A DNA stretch of 64,000 bases from Perognathus longimembris pacificus (lineage: Eukaryota > Chordata > Mammalia > Rodentia > Heteromyidae), in the NCBI RefSeq assembly GCF_023159225.1, contig NC_063181.1, forward strand, positions 10,189,606-10,253,605. The letters are read 5' to 3'. Shown here piece by piece: positions 13,347 to 25,314 of the stretch. The position numbers were made by a program, and so were the translations under genes. How positions within the stretch are numbered: the first letter of the stretch is position 1; each line of letters opens with the position of its first letter. The notes beneath the pieces are model-generated. The model saw only the letters and a program-made list of their open reading frames with translations. It was not told where the DNA came from and did not search any database.

Positions 13347-13840
13347 ATACAGTCCTCAGTCCTAATCCTTTTATTAGAGAGCATGTCCTGCAAGCATGTA
13401 CTTACCTTTGGCAAGTTATGCCAAGTGATAGCTCAAACTCATCATGCCATTTCAACTGCGAACACTCACCAGACCTTGGATCTTACCACTAGATTTAAAC
13501 TAGAAGTACCTCTTGCCTGCAGTTTTACAGTGTATTTGAGAAAGGTGCTCTACAAAGTTCTAAAATGCTAACATTGCATCCTGCAGAGAGATGTACCTGG
13601 AAGCTTTTTCTTTCACCATAACAGTTATGAAGATTTAGGAATACAACTCAAGCATGATAGAGCAGCACTTACCCATCAAAATTTAGATATTCAAAGACTT
13701 CCCACATGCTACCCTCACTCTTTGGATGAGAAAAATTGTTACTAAATTTTAACTCTCTGGGGATTTTTAAAATGACATAACAAATAGGCAGTGGTTAAAT
13801 GTCTATATTTAATATTCTAAAAACTGAAGTGTGACTCAAG
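13347..13840 (-). other. Unidentified 5' extension of the thymosin beta-4 retrocopy
   Basis: About 495 bases lie between the mRNA-derived 5' end and the far target-site duplication at 13841-13859. I do not recognise the sequence. Being inside the duplication, it was probably inserted with the retrocopy, or the retrocopy came from a longer transcript. Confidence 0.55.
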
Positions 13841-13859
13841 GTCAACAAATAAGACTTTT
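13841..13859. repeat. Target-site duplication, right copy
   Basis: Partner of 12722-12740. Together they bracket 1.1 kb that contains the thymosin beta-4 retrocopy and the unidentified extension. Confidence 0.88.
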
Positions 13860-15478
13860 AATTAGTGTATCAGCTCATTTTTAGGCAATTGACCTAAAGG
13901 AGTTACAGGTATAAATGTACCTGTAGAAATAGTTCTCTTAAGCTCACTTACTTAAATATTTTAAACAACTTCCCTAAGATTTAGTTACAATACTAACAAC
14001 ATTTTTCATTATGTACGTAAGTGCAAAAACAAAATCAATAAGTGGTCTACATCATGCCAAGCATTTTTTAAAGTAAGATTTAATATGCCAAGTACTAGAT
14101 GTGCGGTTGACATTTAATAAATGTCAACGAGAATAAGAACATTCTTCACTGAAAGTATAATTTTGGATTTCAACCTTTTCACAGTATTGCTCTCTTTTCA
14201 AGATGCATTTATGAAAGTTCAAAATCCTTTTAGGGAAGTTTATCTTTAAAACTCTTAAAGAAGAGAATGCTTGCATTTCAGCTTAAACATATTTGTACCT
14301 TAAGTGCAAGATGAGGAAAGAAAATTACTTTAAATAAAAACGTGGAACAAAAGATTAGTAGATCCTGAGTTTTGATTCTCTTAGTATCAGCAGAGAGAAG
14401 CTGCAACAGGTATCCTTCAGAGTTAACTAACTTTAAGAAGCTTGTAGTCGCACAGAAAGAGGTAAGACTTGGGAGGAAATATCCTTAATGGAGAATCATG
14501 TGTAATGGGCAAAAGGAAAAACCAGATTTCAAAGATGTGACATTTTAGATACATCGTTGAAATGAAATGGAAAACAAAACAAAATCCTCATTTTCAAAGG
14601 CCTTCCCTTCTATGGGGAAAACGAAGCTGTGTGCACATGAGCCGCCTCGTATCTATGTCTGTAGCCATGTCTATACTTGCGTTGATGGACATGGCGGATG
14701 ATGTCAGATCCACAGCAATGGCGTGAAGAGAGGAGGAGTGACATGATTTCACACAGAAGGGTCCAGAAAGGCCTCAATGACACTATGGTATTTGGGCAGC
14801 GGCTTTGCAGAGGGAGGTCAGGAGATGAATTACGAAGACCACCCTTGGCAGGTAGAGAACAAAGAACTGTGGTGGGTAAGAAGACTGAGGCAAGACCAAC
14901 ACTCCCCAATGCCAAGGGCCTTGGAAGTGCTTGACGGGACCCTGACTCTTGCTCTGATTGAGGTGGGAGCTTCTGAAGGAATGAGTGGAGTGAACAGAAC
15001 AGGAGCCTGATCTAATATGACTTCCACAGGGATCACTGGACATCTGAGATCAAGCCAAGCCGCCCACATGCCCGTCACTTTGTTGGGAGATAGTTGAGGC
15101 CCAGCTCAGGCCCTTTTTCCATGAAACCAGTGTCATTCCCTGTCGTTTCTCCAACCTCAGTCACCTAGGTGGACACTTAGGACACTTTTAAGTGAGGGTC
15201 TGGCTCTGTAGCCCAGCCTGGCTTCAGACCCTTGATTCATCTTTCTCAGCTTCGCGAGTATGCTGCGACACGCAGCACACTTCTTCTTAGATTAGCGTAA
15301 GTGAATGTTAATTATTGCAATAGTAACAATCACTTACTCATAGTAATAAGGGCTTTACTGTGGTATTTACATTCATGCATATAATGCACTTTAATTAGAC
15401 TCAGTCTAAATTTCTTTTTCTTAATCCTTTTTATCTTCCCTTTTAACAGTTGTTTTTTTTAAGGGGGGGTGGTTCGTT
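13860..15478. other. Intergenic, no gene recognised
   Basis: AT-rich to 14590, then a GC-richer block at 14620-15080 with many overlapping short frames on both strands, which suggests an old repeat rather than an exon. A B1 remnant lies at 15185-15285. Confidence 0.5.
15185..15285 (-). mobile_element. B1-like SINE remnant
   Basis: Plus strand reads GGGTCTGGCTCTGTAGCCCA with decayed right part. Confidence 0.6.
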
Positions 15479-15491
15479 ACAGGTCACTTCT

Positions 15492-15707
15492 CTTTTTTTT
15501 TTTTTTTTTTTTTTTGCCAGTCCTGGGCCTTGGATTCAGGGCCTGAGCACTGTCCCTGGCTTCTTTTTGCTCAAGGCTAGCACCCTGCCATTTGAGCCGC
15601 AGCACCACTTCTGGCCATTTTCTGTATATGTGGTGCTGGGGAATCGAACCGAGGGCTTCATGTATACGAGGCAAGCATTCTTGCCACTAGGCCATATCCC
15701 CAGCCCC
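15492..15707 (-). mobile_element. IDL-Geo dimeric SINE, young
   Basis: Minus-strand copy with a T run of more than 20 at its tail. A 13-base duplication with one mismatch (ACAGGTCACTTCT at 15479-15491, ACAGGTGACTTCT at 15709-15721) flanks it. Confidence 0.92.
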
Positions 15708-16043
15708 CACAGGTGACTTCTTAAGTGTGCACTTGTGATGTAAATTAGAAACTCTTTACCCAGATCCCTTCCATCTATTTACTAATTGAGCTAGGAGGAT
15801 GAAGAGACGTTCTCCTCTTTGCATCCAGCAAAACCCAAACCCTCAACATCCTGTGGCTAAGATGCCTGCCTGTTCAGGTTGATAGGGTAACTACTGATTC
15901 ATGATCTGAATGACTTGGGAAAGCACAGGAAACTGGAGACCCTCGACCTTCCTAGAGCCTCCTGTACACAGGGAAGAGCCTGTCTCTAGAACATTTACTC
16001 ACGTCCATATCTAATAGTATGGACGCAGCTGTCATCTGTCTTC

Positions 16044-16253
16044 TTTTTTTTTTTTTTTTTTTTGCTAGTCCTGGAGCTTGGACTCAGGGCCTGAGCACTG
16101 TCCCTGGCTTCTTTTTGCTCAAGGCTAGCACTCTGCCACTTGAGCCACAGCGCCACTTCTGACCATTTTCTGTATATGTGGTGCTGGGGAATCAAACCCA
16201 GGGCCTCATGTATATGAGGCAGGCACTCTTGCCACTAGGCCATATCCCCAGCC
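16044..16253 (-). mobile_element. IDL-Geo SINE, first of a tandem pair
   Basis: Minus-strand full copy with a long T tail. It is preceded by GTCATCTGTCTTC (16031-16043) and followed by CATCTGTCTTC (16254-16264). Confidence 0.92.
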
Positions 16254-16264
16254 CATCTGTCTTC

Positions 16265-16468
16265 TTTTTTTTTTTTGCCAGTCCTGGGGCTTGGACTCAG
16301 GGCCTGAGCACTGTCCCTGGCTTCCTTTTGCTCAAGGCTAGCACTCTGCCACTTGAGCCACAGTGCCACTTCTGGCCGTTTTCTGTATATGTGGTGCTGG
16401 GGAATCGAACCCAGGGCCTCATGCATACGAGGCAAGCTCTCTTGCCACTAGGCCATATCCCCAGCCCC
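16265..16468 (-). mobile_element. IDL-Geo SINE, second of a tandem pair
   Basis: Same orientation and very similar sequence to the first copy. It is followed by a third copy of the target sequence, GTCATCTGTCTTC at 16472-16484. Confidence 0.92.
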
Positions 16469-16484
16469 AATGTCATCTGTCTTC

Positions 16485-18310
16485 TTATGTTCTGTACTTT
16501 GTGTGGAGTGATGAGAATCTATTCCACCACTTACTTCATTAGTAACCCACATTAAAACCAATTAGTATGGCCATTCCAAGAGGCCTGGGTTAGGGCCTCA
16601 GATGTAGCTGCATATGTGAAGTACCTGGAGTAATTTTAAAAAACAACACAGAGGCCTGGGGGGGCAGTCATCTTAAGAATGATGAATTAGCTCATATGGG
16701 GTGTGGCTGGCATGCACACTTTCCATATCTCCCCAGTTCATCTTAATGTGCAAAGAAAGTTTTGACTACTACTGATTTACAAGAGCACCCAGAAGAGGAG
16801 GTCTGAACTGATGTTGATTCTTGACCTTGCAGGGGTCTTTGGTCTGTCTCTACATCCCACATTGTATATAATAAAGCAGTGAGCTAGATAATTCTACAGG
16901 CAACTCTCCAGTACTATATACTGCTTTAGGGCCAGCTGGAGTCATGTGGAACTCAGTCTGGACTTGGAAGGAATTTGACCGAGAGTAACCTTTCTCCCCT
17001 ACCCAGTGGAATTTCGCTGTTTTAAGACAGTTCTTCACACTCAAGTCCACAGTAAGTGATTGTACCAGGTTTTCTGGAGAGACTGCAAAGAAAGAGTTAA
17101 AGAAGCATGACCATATTTTCCCCTTCATTAATAGCTAGGGCTTAAGCCAAAGGATAGCTCGCTTCTTGGACTGTGATCATTTGCTTTTTGTTGCCTTGGA
17201 CACTTAAATAACACTTAAAATGCAGTAGCTTCGAGTGGTGCTCTAGGAAATTTTGTGCTCCACTCAATCTCAGCCTTTAATAAGAAGATGAAAAGAGGGA
17301 AGTGGGAGTATGGCCTGTATCTACCCAAGGAATCCTGATATCCACAAACAGGAGGTAGGACACTAATCAGATTTCATGATTTCAAGGCCTCCTGGAATGA
17401 TAGATTTCTTTCATGTACAGAACAACCAAGTTGGCTGTTGCTTTCTATTAGTAATTCTACTTAGAATTACACTCAGATTAACTAACCAAAATATAACTCA
17501 GAGATTTAAATTGTCCTCAATCTTTTTAATCATGCAAGAAATCATTAAGTACCAATTCCCAGTCCTCATCAGAGTCTCTGTCTTTGACACCCAATATACT
17601 CCACTAGACACAAGAAGGCCCTCTTGCCTCTGTGTAAGAGACTGTGTGTTTGAAAGCTTTTCTTGAAGGAATCACCTTAGGAAATGTCCACGTTCCCTAG
17701 CCCCCATTCTGGGGGATTTGTGATGGAGGAGGAGGTTGAAGTGCATGGAGAATTCACACATGTTTGGAGAAGGCTATAAAAACCCTATTGCTTGTTTACT
17801 CTCAAATTCTATCTTTACCAGTACTTGAAGAAACACACATGTCAATTTACTGTTTAATGGCAATCCAATCCGTTTGAACTCTTATCTTCCTCTCATGGAC
17901 AATTCCCATGCCTGCCCAATGTATGTGAGGGAATACAACTTTCTCTCTACCCTTCCTTGTTCTTAGATTGCTCAGAGCCTTGTAACAGAAGGCAGATTAA
18001 CAAGGAAATGTATTAACATGTATACTTCATGTCTACATGGGACTAAACCTCTAAGAAGTTCTCACTGCCTCTGCTCTTGAAGAATTATCCAAAGAATGAT
18101 TCAGAGAATTATTCAAAGATGGTATAACTCACCCTTAAGAAACTCAGAAAAACAAAATAGGACAACTCAAGATTCTTGGAACATGAACATCAGAATGACC
18201 AAAATGTTTACTGTGAGGCAGCTCAGAGATTTGAGAGGGGCAACTGAAGACCACAAAAGCATTGGTCTTAGTAAGAGGAAGAGAAAGAAAATGCTTTGGG
18301 ACTCCAGGAT
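16485..18310. other. Intergenic, no gene recognised
   Basis: No gene-like frame with recognisable motif. Nothing assigned. Confidence 0.5.
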
Positions 18311-18327
18311 AAGAACTATAATTAGGG

Positions 18328-18420
18328 TAACAGTTAAACAAGAAATGTACTCACGTCCTTACATATGAAACTGTAACCCCTCTGTACATCACTTAGACAA
18401 TTAACTAATGAATTTTTAAA
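18328..18420 (+). mobile_element. 93-bp 5'-truncated L1 3' end with target duplication
   Basis: Same 3' end as the element at 62640-62735 (GAAATGTACTCAC, GTAACCCCTCTG, TTAGACAATTAA). A perfect 17-base duplication AAGAACTATAATTAGGG flanks it (18311-18327 and 18421-18437). Confidence 0.88.
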
Positions 18421-18439
18421 AAGAACTATAATTAGGGGA

Positions 18440-18881
18440 TGTATTATATGCTCCTCTTGTTTGCTGAGATGAGGGTCTAAGTGAAATCGTCTCTTGATTC
18501 TGGTAATTGCTTCCATTCCTGTGCAGAAGCTTATTAATTTTGTGCAGCCTCAACCATCAATGTGTATTCCATTTTTTGAGCAGTTGGAGGTCTATTCAGA
18601 GAGACATTCTCTATGCCTCTCACTTCAAGTGCTTCCCATATTTTTTTCTTGTAAAAATTTCAGTTTCGGGTCTTTTATTAAGATCTTTTATCGTTGGAGC
18701 TAAGTTTAACGCTAGAGGTTTTTTGTTCATTTGTTCCGAGGCTATTATAAATTTTCCTAGTGTCTTTCTCAGCTTGTTCATTATTGGTGCACAGAAAAAT
18801 TACTGATTTTTATATAGTATTTTGTATTCTGTTTCCTTGTCAAAAGTGTTTATTAGATCTAAGCAGCATTTTGTTTTGTTT

Positions 18882-18924
<43 letters not shown>

Positions 18925-19080
18925 TGTTTAGGGTCTTCTAAAAATAGGGTCACATCTGTACATAGAGAATTTGACTTCTTCCTTCCCTGTTTGTATCTGT
19001 TTAGTTTTCTCCCCTTGCTTTATGGCTCTGGCTAAGAGTCTAAGCACCAGATTAAACAAGAGTAGAGGGATGTTGCTAGT
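18440..19080 (-). mobile_element. L1 ORF2 fragment, antisense
   Basis: Plus strand resembles the reverse of L1 ORF2 (TCCATTCCTGTGCAGAAGC, TTCTCAGCTTGTTCATTATTGG, GTCTAAGCACCAGATTAAAC). A TG repeat at 18884-18922 interrupts it. No intact frame. Confidence 0.75.
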
Positions 19081-19089
19081 CCTTTATAC

Positions 19090-19325
19090 TTTTTCAGATC
19101 GTCAAATAGGGTCTCCCACTCTCTTTTCTCAAGCTGGCCTAGAACTGTGATCCTCCTACTGTATGCTAATACACCCAGATGATGTAGGGTTTCTCCACCC
19201 TCCCCCCCACCCCGCCCTTAAACAAGGACTCTACATAAGGCAGACCAAGTTGTAATCTTGCAGTCCTCCTGCCTCATCATCCCAGGTGCTGGGATTAGAG
19301 GCGTATGTCACCACACTCAGCCTCT
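19090..19325 (-). mobile_element. B1-like SINE remnants, two in a row
   Basis: One at 19105-19180 and one at 19220-19325 (AGTCCTCCTGCCTCATCATC...GCTGGGATTAGAGGCG), separated by a C-rich run. Confidence 0.65.
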
Positions 19326-21639
19326 ATGAGTTTTCAAGGCCAGGTTTCAGAAAAGACCATTTACAGTCGGAAGATAAAGGCTGCTCAGTGGCCTCCTCTA
19401 ACCATGGAAGCAAATCCAAATGGAAAGTGAATTTTCTCAGGACTCCTCCACCCTCCCGTGAGCCTCAACTTCCTCCTGTGCCTCTATCTCTTCTTGCATT
19501 CAGCTCCAGAAATGCTGGCTTTCTCTTCCTTCTTTGTTCTCTCAACAAACCCCATTCTGCCCGAGGCCTTTTGCACCATACTCTTTGTTTTCTTATCTCA
19601 TGTTTTTGCCTGAATGACTCCTATTTATGTAAGTCTTTATTTAAGTCAGCCATCCTCGGGGATGTCTTTTCTGATCACCAAACCAGATTTGCATGCTTGC
19701 TACACATCCCAAAGGCACTTCAGCCTTGGCACATAATTTATGATTATAACCAACTCACTGCTTGTTCTTCTATGCAAAGATGAAGATCATGTTTTATTCA
19801 TCAGGAGATTCCCAGGACCTCGCTAGACCTCGGTAATAGTTGGCATTTAAACATCTGGATGATTAACATATGGGTAAAAATATTCAATGAATGAAACAAA
19901 ACACATCTTGACTAAAATTATAAGTGGCGCTTCATATTAACCAAACTCTCAGAAGTTGCTGATAAAATGTTTATCTTTCTCCGAACCAATTTTTTAATGT
20001 TGTAACTTTCAAACTCTTTAAAAAAAAAGGTTTTTAGGTAATGGACACAACTAGTTTATATATATAGTGCATGAGATAAAGTACACAAGGGAAGTCCTGG
20101 ATTCTGTATTCTACACCTTTCTAAGGCAATTTAAATCAATCCAACATTCTATTTTACCTGTGCCTATGACAGACTGTAACTATTGTTATAATTGGCTCTG
20201 ATTCCAACTTCCCGTATGTGTCCAATGAGGAGACTATGCAGCCAGCTGATTTTGGGAAAGATTTAAATATCCCATAATACTCCTGTTTGGATCCATGCCT
20301 TCTCTAACCCTATACTCTCTGAAGCTGCTTTAAGACAGCACATCTAGCAGGTCTATGGAGTAGAAGGAGAAAGCTGTGACAGGTAATCTCCAGGGCCTTG
20401 AGATCCTTCACCTGTGGTGGGCAAGTGGCAGTAACAAAGTCAGCTGTAGGAGTGAGAATACCCCCACTTAGTTATTAACATCACTATATTACTATATGCA
20501 TAATAATATATAATAGTATATCCAATGATATATAATATCATAATATCTATATTTAGGAACATAAAGCTAAATTAAGAACTATTGATGGGAATAGGCAAAA
20601 GAACACAGTTGTCCGATGAGAGTCTGGGCACACGAGAATCTCTTGGGAGATCCTTCCAAGTTCAATGTGCTTGTCTTCTCTGTCCATCTCTGCTGAGGTT
20701 ATGCAATGTGCCTCTCAGTGCACATGTATCTGGCCCTCTTGGGTAAAAACTAGAGATCAATGATCTCTCAAGAGCTGTCAGGAGGTTGGCAACAGCTTCA
20801 TATAGGTTTAGCTGTGGTTACAGAGGACGTACCTCAGAGGCACCTGGGGGGACTGGGTAGGAGGAGAGTGTAAGATGAGGACAAGGCCTTTCAGAAGTCT
20901 GTGGCACTGAATCCTATTAGCATTTCCTTAGCCAGGGTAATAGTTCAGATGACTTTACCTTTATTGTCCAGTTGGCTACACTTATTACATCCAGACAGCA
21001 GTGACTTTCTACCGGGTGATTTATTGCTATATTGCTCAGCAAATGATTATAACACTAATAATTGCTACAACTTCTTCCACAAATGAGTTAGGCTCTCTAC
21101 TCAGGAAGTTAACCATACTATCTCAAATCCCTGTAACAAGGAGATGAAGCAATTAGAGATATATCTCTTTAAATGCCTTAGTACTTCAAGAAAACTGGCA
21201 GTCTTACAACACTGTTCTGTGTATATTTTTGGACTTGGCTTGCTGACATTGTGCCCACCTGCTCATGTTCACTGAAGCCATAAACAGTATCAAAGCTGGG
21301 TTGATGTCACCTATCTTCGACATATGTCTGGTCTCCAGAAGCCAGATGGAGAAGAACATGGAGCTCTGACCATGTGGTCAGGTGCCAGGTCAGCTTAATT
21401 CAACAAGTATTTGTTGAGTTTCTGGTAGAAGAGCTTGTTGATTCATGACAGGCTATGTGATGGAAAGAACATGGGATGGCGAAGGGCTGAGATACACAAC
21501 TTAGAAAGGTATAAGTCAGATAGTGGTAAATGTGAACAGTGTCATAATTTATGTGCTCTGTATATCTACCCTTCTCTAAGACAGGCATGGCATATTTACA
21601 GAGAATTTGCCATTTAGTTGGTCTTTGGAAATATATAAA
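19326..21639. other. Intergenic, no gene recognised
   Basis: A 165-residue open frame at 19286-19783 has no domain and starts within a B1 remnant. An AT-rich ATATAATA block lies at 20480-20565. Confidence 0.5.
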
Positions 21640-21855
21640 TGCATCTAATAAAGGATGACATTATGTCATTAGCAGGGAAATGGAAGGATCTAGAAGTTAT
21701 CATAAGATACCATAATGAAATGTTGAACAATTAACCTGCACTTTAACAGAACTTTCAACTTTCAGAAAGTTGAAATACATGTCATCAGGTGTATAGGCAT
21801 TGGTGGATGGAGGTGAATGAGTGGGGAGAATCAGGAAGAGTGAATATAATTAAAA

Positions 21856-21905
<50 letters not shown>
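21640..21905 (+). mobile_element. L1 3' region fragment ending in a TG repeat
   Basis: AAAGGATGACATTATGTC...CAGGGAAATGGAAGGATC resembles the L1 3' UTR. A (TG)23 repeat follows at 21858-21904. Confidence 0.6.
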
Positions 21906-21906
<1 letters not shown>

Positions 21907-22699
21907 GTGGGACAAGAAAACTTGATGAGATTGGTTTGGGAAGGGGAAGGGGAGGAGAGATAGGAGGTGTAGCAGACAGATGCAGGAAATCAGAGTTCCT
22001 CAGAAGACTTGGGGAGAGTGAGCATTATCAGTGTCAGCAGGCCCTAGGGCAAGGGAAGGTTTTCAGGGTTGCCCTTGGTCCAGCTTGCTTTATGACTGCT
22101 TTCCTCCCCTGATTGGCTCCTACATCTCTCCTGGCTGTGGATTGTGACCTCCCAGCAGCTCTTCACACCCATCTGGAGCCCTTCCGCCTCCTTCTCCTCT
22201 GAGTATTGAGGTAACTCAGCCAGGCTGGCTCCTCTAGCTCCAGTTCAGAAATAGTCTTCTGTTGTTCCATGTCCACAAGCCAAATCCTGTAGAAGGTCAA
22301 GGACTTCTAGTGTTTTGGTCTGTGGTGTTCTCACCTATCCTCTGAGACAAGGTCAGCTGTCTGTTCCTTACTCCTTCAGCATTTTCCTGAGGAGTCTGGA
22401 CCAGGTAGCCAATGAAAATATCCTCCTCTGCTGGGACCTTCTAGGTCTTTCCAAGGCTACCACAAGTTCCCACTTAAAAACAGAATTCTCATAGACATCT
22501 GATGGTAGGCCAAATCCAAAGTGAATCTGGATTTTGACAATATGCCTAAAGCCTTTTTTCTTCACACTAGGTCCTGGAATTAGGGACATACTACACTCTC
22601 AAGACCCCTACATGGCCATCACATTTTAACTTGAGTTGCAAAGCAGACAAGCCATAGGGAACTAATATTGATGCTATGAATAATCGCTGAGGGTCACTA

Positions 22700-23260
22700 T
22701 GAGGACCCATGTTTTCATTCCTCTTCCATAAATACCCAGGAATAGAAAAGTGGGGTTCGAGAAATGTGCAGGTATGATTATAAGAATCAGCAAAATGGCT
22801 TTCCGAACAGGTTGCACCATTTGTATCACCAAGGACAATATCTAAGAATCCTAGTTAATCTCCATCATTGTCAGTATTAACAAAATCAATCTTTTTTAAT
22901 TTTGACTATTGTATAGAACAAATGACGTTTTCATCTTTTTACGTGATTCTCCACAACAGATCAGATGTGAGGCACTGAAATGTTTTGCTCATTTTAAAAT
23001 AGTTTTCCATCTCCATCACAATTGTCTTCCTCAAGCAACAAATGATCGACTTTCCCTGTGTATAAAATTCCCAATCCTGGACTTTCATTTGAATATGATT
23101 AAGTAATGTTAGTGGTCATTTGTGACTGGCTTCTGTGGTTACCATAAAGTCTCCAAGGCTCATCCATGTAGTAGCATGTAGTAACAAATAGCAGTGTTTT
23201 GCTGTTATTTATGGCTGAATAATGTCCCATTGTATAGTCACACCTAATTTTCTGAGATTT
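22700..23260 (-). mobile_element. Old L1 3' UTR fragments, antisense, rearranged
   Basis: 22700-22920 matches the stretch with AAAATGGCTTTCCGAACAGG and TGCACCATTTGTATCACC; 23110-23260 matches a stretch (GTGACTGGCTTCTG, TATGGCTGAATAATGTCCC) that normally comes before it in this orientation. So the two pieces are out of order, from two insertions or a rearrangement. Confidence 0.65.
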
Positions 23261-23479
23261 TTATCATGAACTGATGCAAAATTTTGAGATTTTTTTTCAT
23301 CCTCAGTTTATTTATTGTTACGAAAACAATCCTTCATGAAAGGGTTATGTCCTGGCCACAAATATTGTATTACAAACTAAAGTACAATTACTGACAATAT
23401 ACCAAAATCCTTTTTCAGATGCTTCTTCCAGTTAAATTCAAAGGAACAAGAATACTCCATGAGGGTTGTATATGTATTT

Positions 23480-23710
23480 ACAGTTTTACTGGTACCAGAG
23501 ATTGAACTCAGGCCTTTAGGCATTCACTTTGTTTCTTTGCTACTGGTTGGTGCCCTACCCCTTGAGTCACAACTTCAGTCCTGGGTATTGTTTGTTCGTT
23601 TTTGTTTTGGAGGTGGAATTATGCACCTTTTCTCCTGGGTTGCCTTTGAACTGCAATTCCCCAAGTCTCATTCTCCAGAGTAGCTAGGATTATAGCCATG
23701 AGCCACTGGC
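23480..23710 (-). mobile_element. Old B1-ID type composite SINE
   Basis: ID-like part at 23490-23580 and B1-like part at 23600-23710 on the minus strand, both well diverged. Confidence 0.65.
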
Positions 23711-24589
23711 ACATTTGTACATTTGATAGCTATTACCAATTGTCTTTCATAGAGATTATACATCTCCACCTGCAGAGTAAGACTTATTTCTCTAGAGTTG
23801 CTAACATAGGGTATTTTTTTAAACTTTCCTTTCCTTCTCCCCCAACTTCTGTTTTGTTCTTGCTCTTATTTTTTTTTAACCCCAGCTCAGCAGGCTTTAT
23901 GTGATGAGGGTCAATATCTCAGTTCCTGTTTGTTTCTTTGCTCTTAAGACACACAAGAAAAAGCCCTTCCTAGGACTAATAATATTCATGTTTGTTATAC
24001 TCTTGAGAAATCCATTGTAATGAATCAAGGAAGGTATTTTTAGAACATCCCACATGGGTCATTCCCAGGAAGAATGAGTGTACTGGCCAAGTTCAGTTAC
24101 ACCCACTACTTGTAGAAACCTGTTGAAGTCAGAGAGAGAGAGAGAGATGACAATTTCACTTATTTATTAGTCAGAGTTTAAAAATGCTTATTGGAGATAG
24201 CCATTATTCATTGATTTTTTGCATTTACTGAATAAACAGTTGTTACAATAAGGTAAGCACTTTTTTTATGCTCTTCTATGCTGTTTTTAAAAGTAGATGG
24301 GTGATATATAACATCGCCATAAAAGGAACTTGATGTACATTGAGCAAGGCAGTGACGGAAGTAAAGTTCTAAAAAAAAAAAAAAAGGCAAGGCAACATTG
24401 GGCCAAAATAATAGCACAGTATTATTTTTCTAGGTTTTCAGGTTTAATCTCAAGTCTCACCTAACTAATTTAGGTAAAGGGCAAGGCAGTAAAGCCACGA
24501 ATAACCAGCTGGTTAACTATATTACTGGAGATGCCATTCTGGGCAGAAATTTGCCAAAAGCCTTCTTCTGAGTGCAAGAAACATGGGAA

Positions 24590-24827
24590 GCTGAGCAGCA
24601 GTTGCCTATGCCTATAATCCTGGCTACTATGGAAACTAAGTCCTGGGGATCACGGTTCAAACCCAGCTCGGACAGGAAAGTCTGTGAGACTTTTATCTTC
24701 AATTAACCACCAAAAAGCCAGAAGTGGAGATGTGGCTCAAATGGTAAAGTGCCAGACTTGAGTGGAAAAGCTAACCAAGAGTATAAAACCCTAAGTTCAA
24801 GACCCAGTACTAGCACTAAAAAATAAG
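24590..24827 (+). mobile_element. B1-Geo composite SINE
   Basis: B1-like left half (CCTATAATCCTGGCTACT...GGATCACGGTTCAAA), middle CTTCAATTAACCACCAAAAAGCC, then Geo half (GAAGTGGAGATGTGGCTCAA). Confidence 0.82.
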
Positions 24828-24839
24828 GAGTAAAAAGCA

Positions 24840-25314
24840 GAGGAGGAAGAGAAGAAGGACATGAAAAGCAAAGTCAGGCTAGCATTCCTTTCCATTTCCA
24901 TATGGCTGCCTACCCTTGCCAGAGACCCAAGCATCTTACAAAACTGCCTGCACAGAAGATACCTTGTAAACAGTTTTCACTTTACTTTGTTGCTCAAGTT
25001 GCTAATGATATTACTACTTGTTACAACCTACCTCCCATGGTTTGCTTATGTGCCAGTGGTACAAACGTTTGCTAATCAATTCAATCTCTCCTGATGCCAC
25101 TGCAAAACCTACCAGAGACCCCAATGCACTCAAACCTTGCTGGGAAAAGATTGAGCCACAATATTCACAGCCTGGGCATCAAATCTGGACATGCCACAGT
25201 AGCAATGCCTACCCTACTTGAGCAAAAGCCAGAGAGCAGCAACTTAGCTGGGCATACGGACCCCAATAGTCTAACCCTGTCATCCTCTAATTATGAAAAC
25301 ATATAGGTAAAAAA
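24840..25314. other. Unassigned sequence beside the RNF41 pseudogene
   Basis: Between a SINE and the pseudogene 3' side. It has a mixed C/A-rich composition (CCAGAGACCCCAATGCACTC) that may be an LTR fragment; not resolved. Confidence 0.4.

Noticed and set aside
14610..15078. Cluster of short overlapping frames on both strands
   Set aside because: Typical of moderately GC-rich non-coding or repeat DNA; frames overlap in every direction and share no known protein.
19286..19783. 165-residue plus-strand open frame
   Set aside because: Starts in a B1 remnant, has no domain and no neighbouring splice or promoter signal that I can support.
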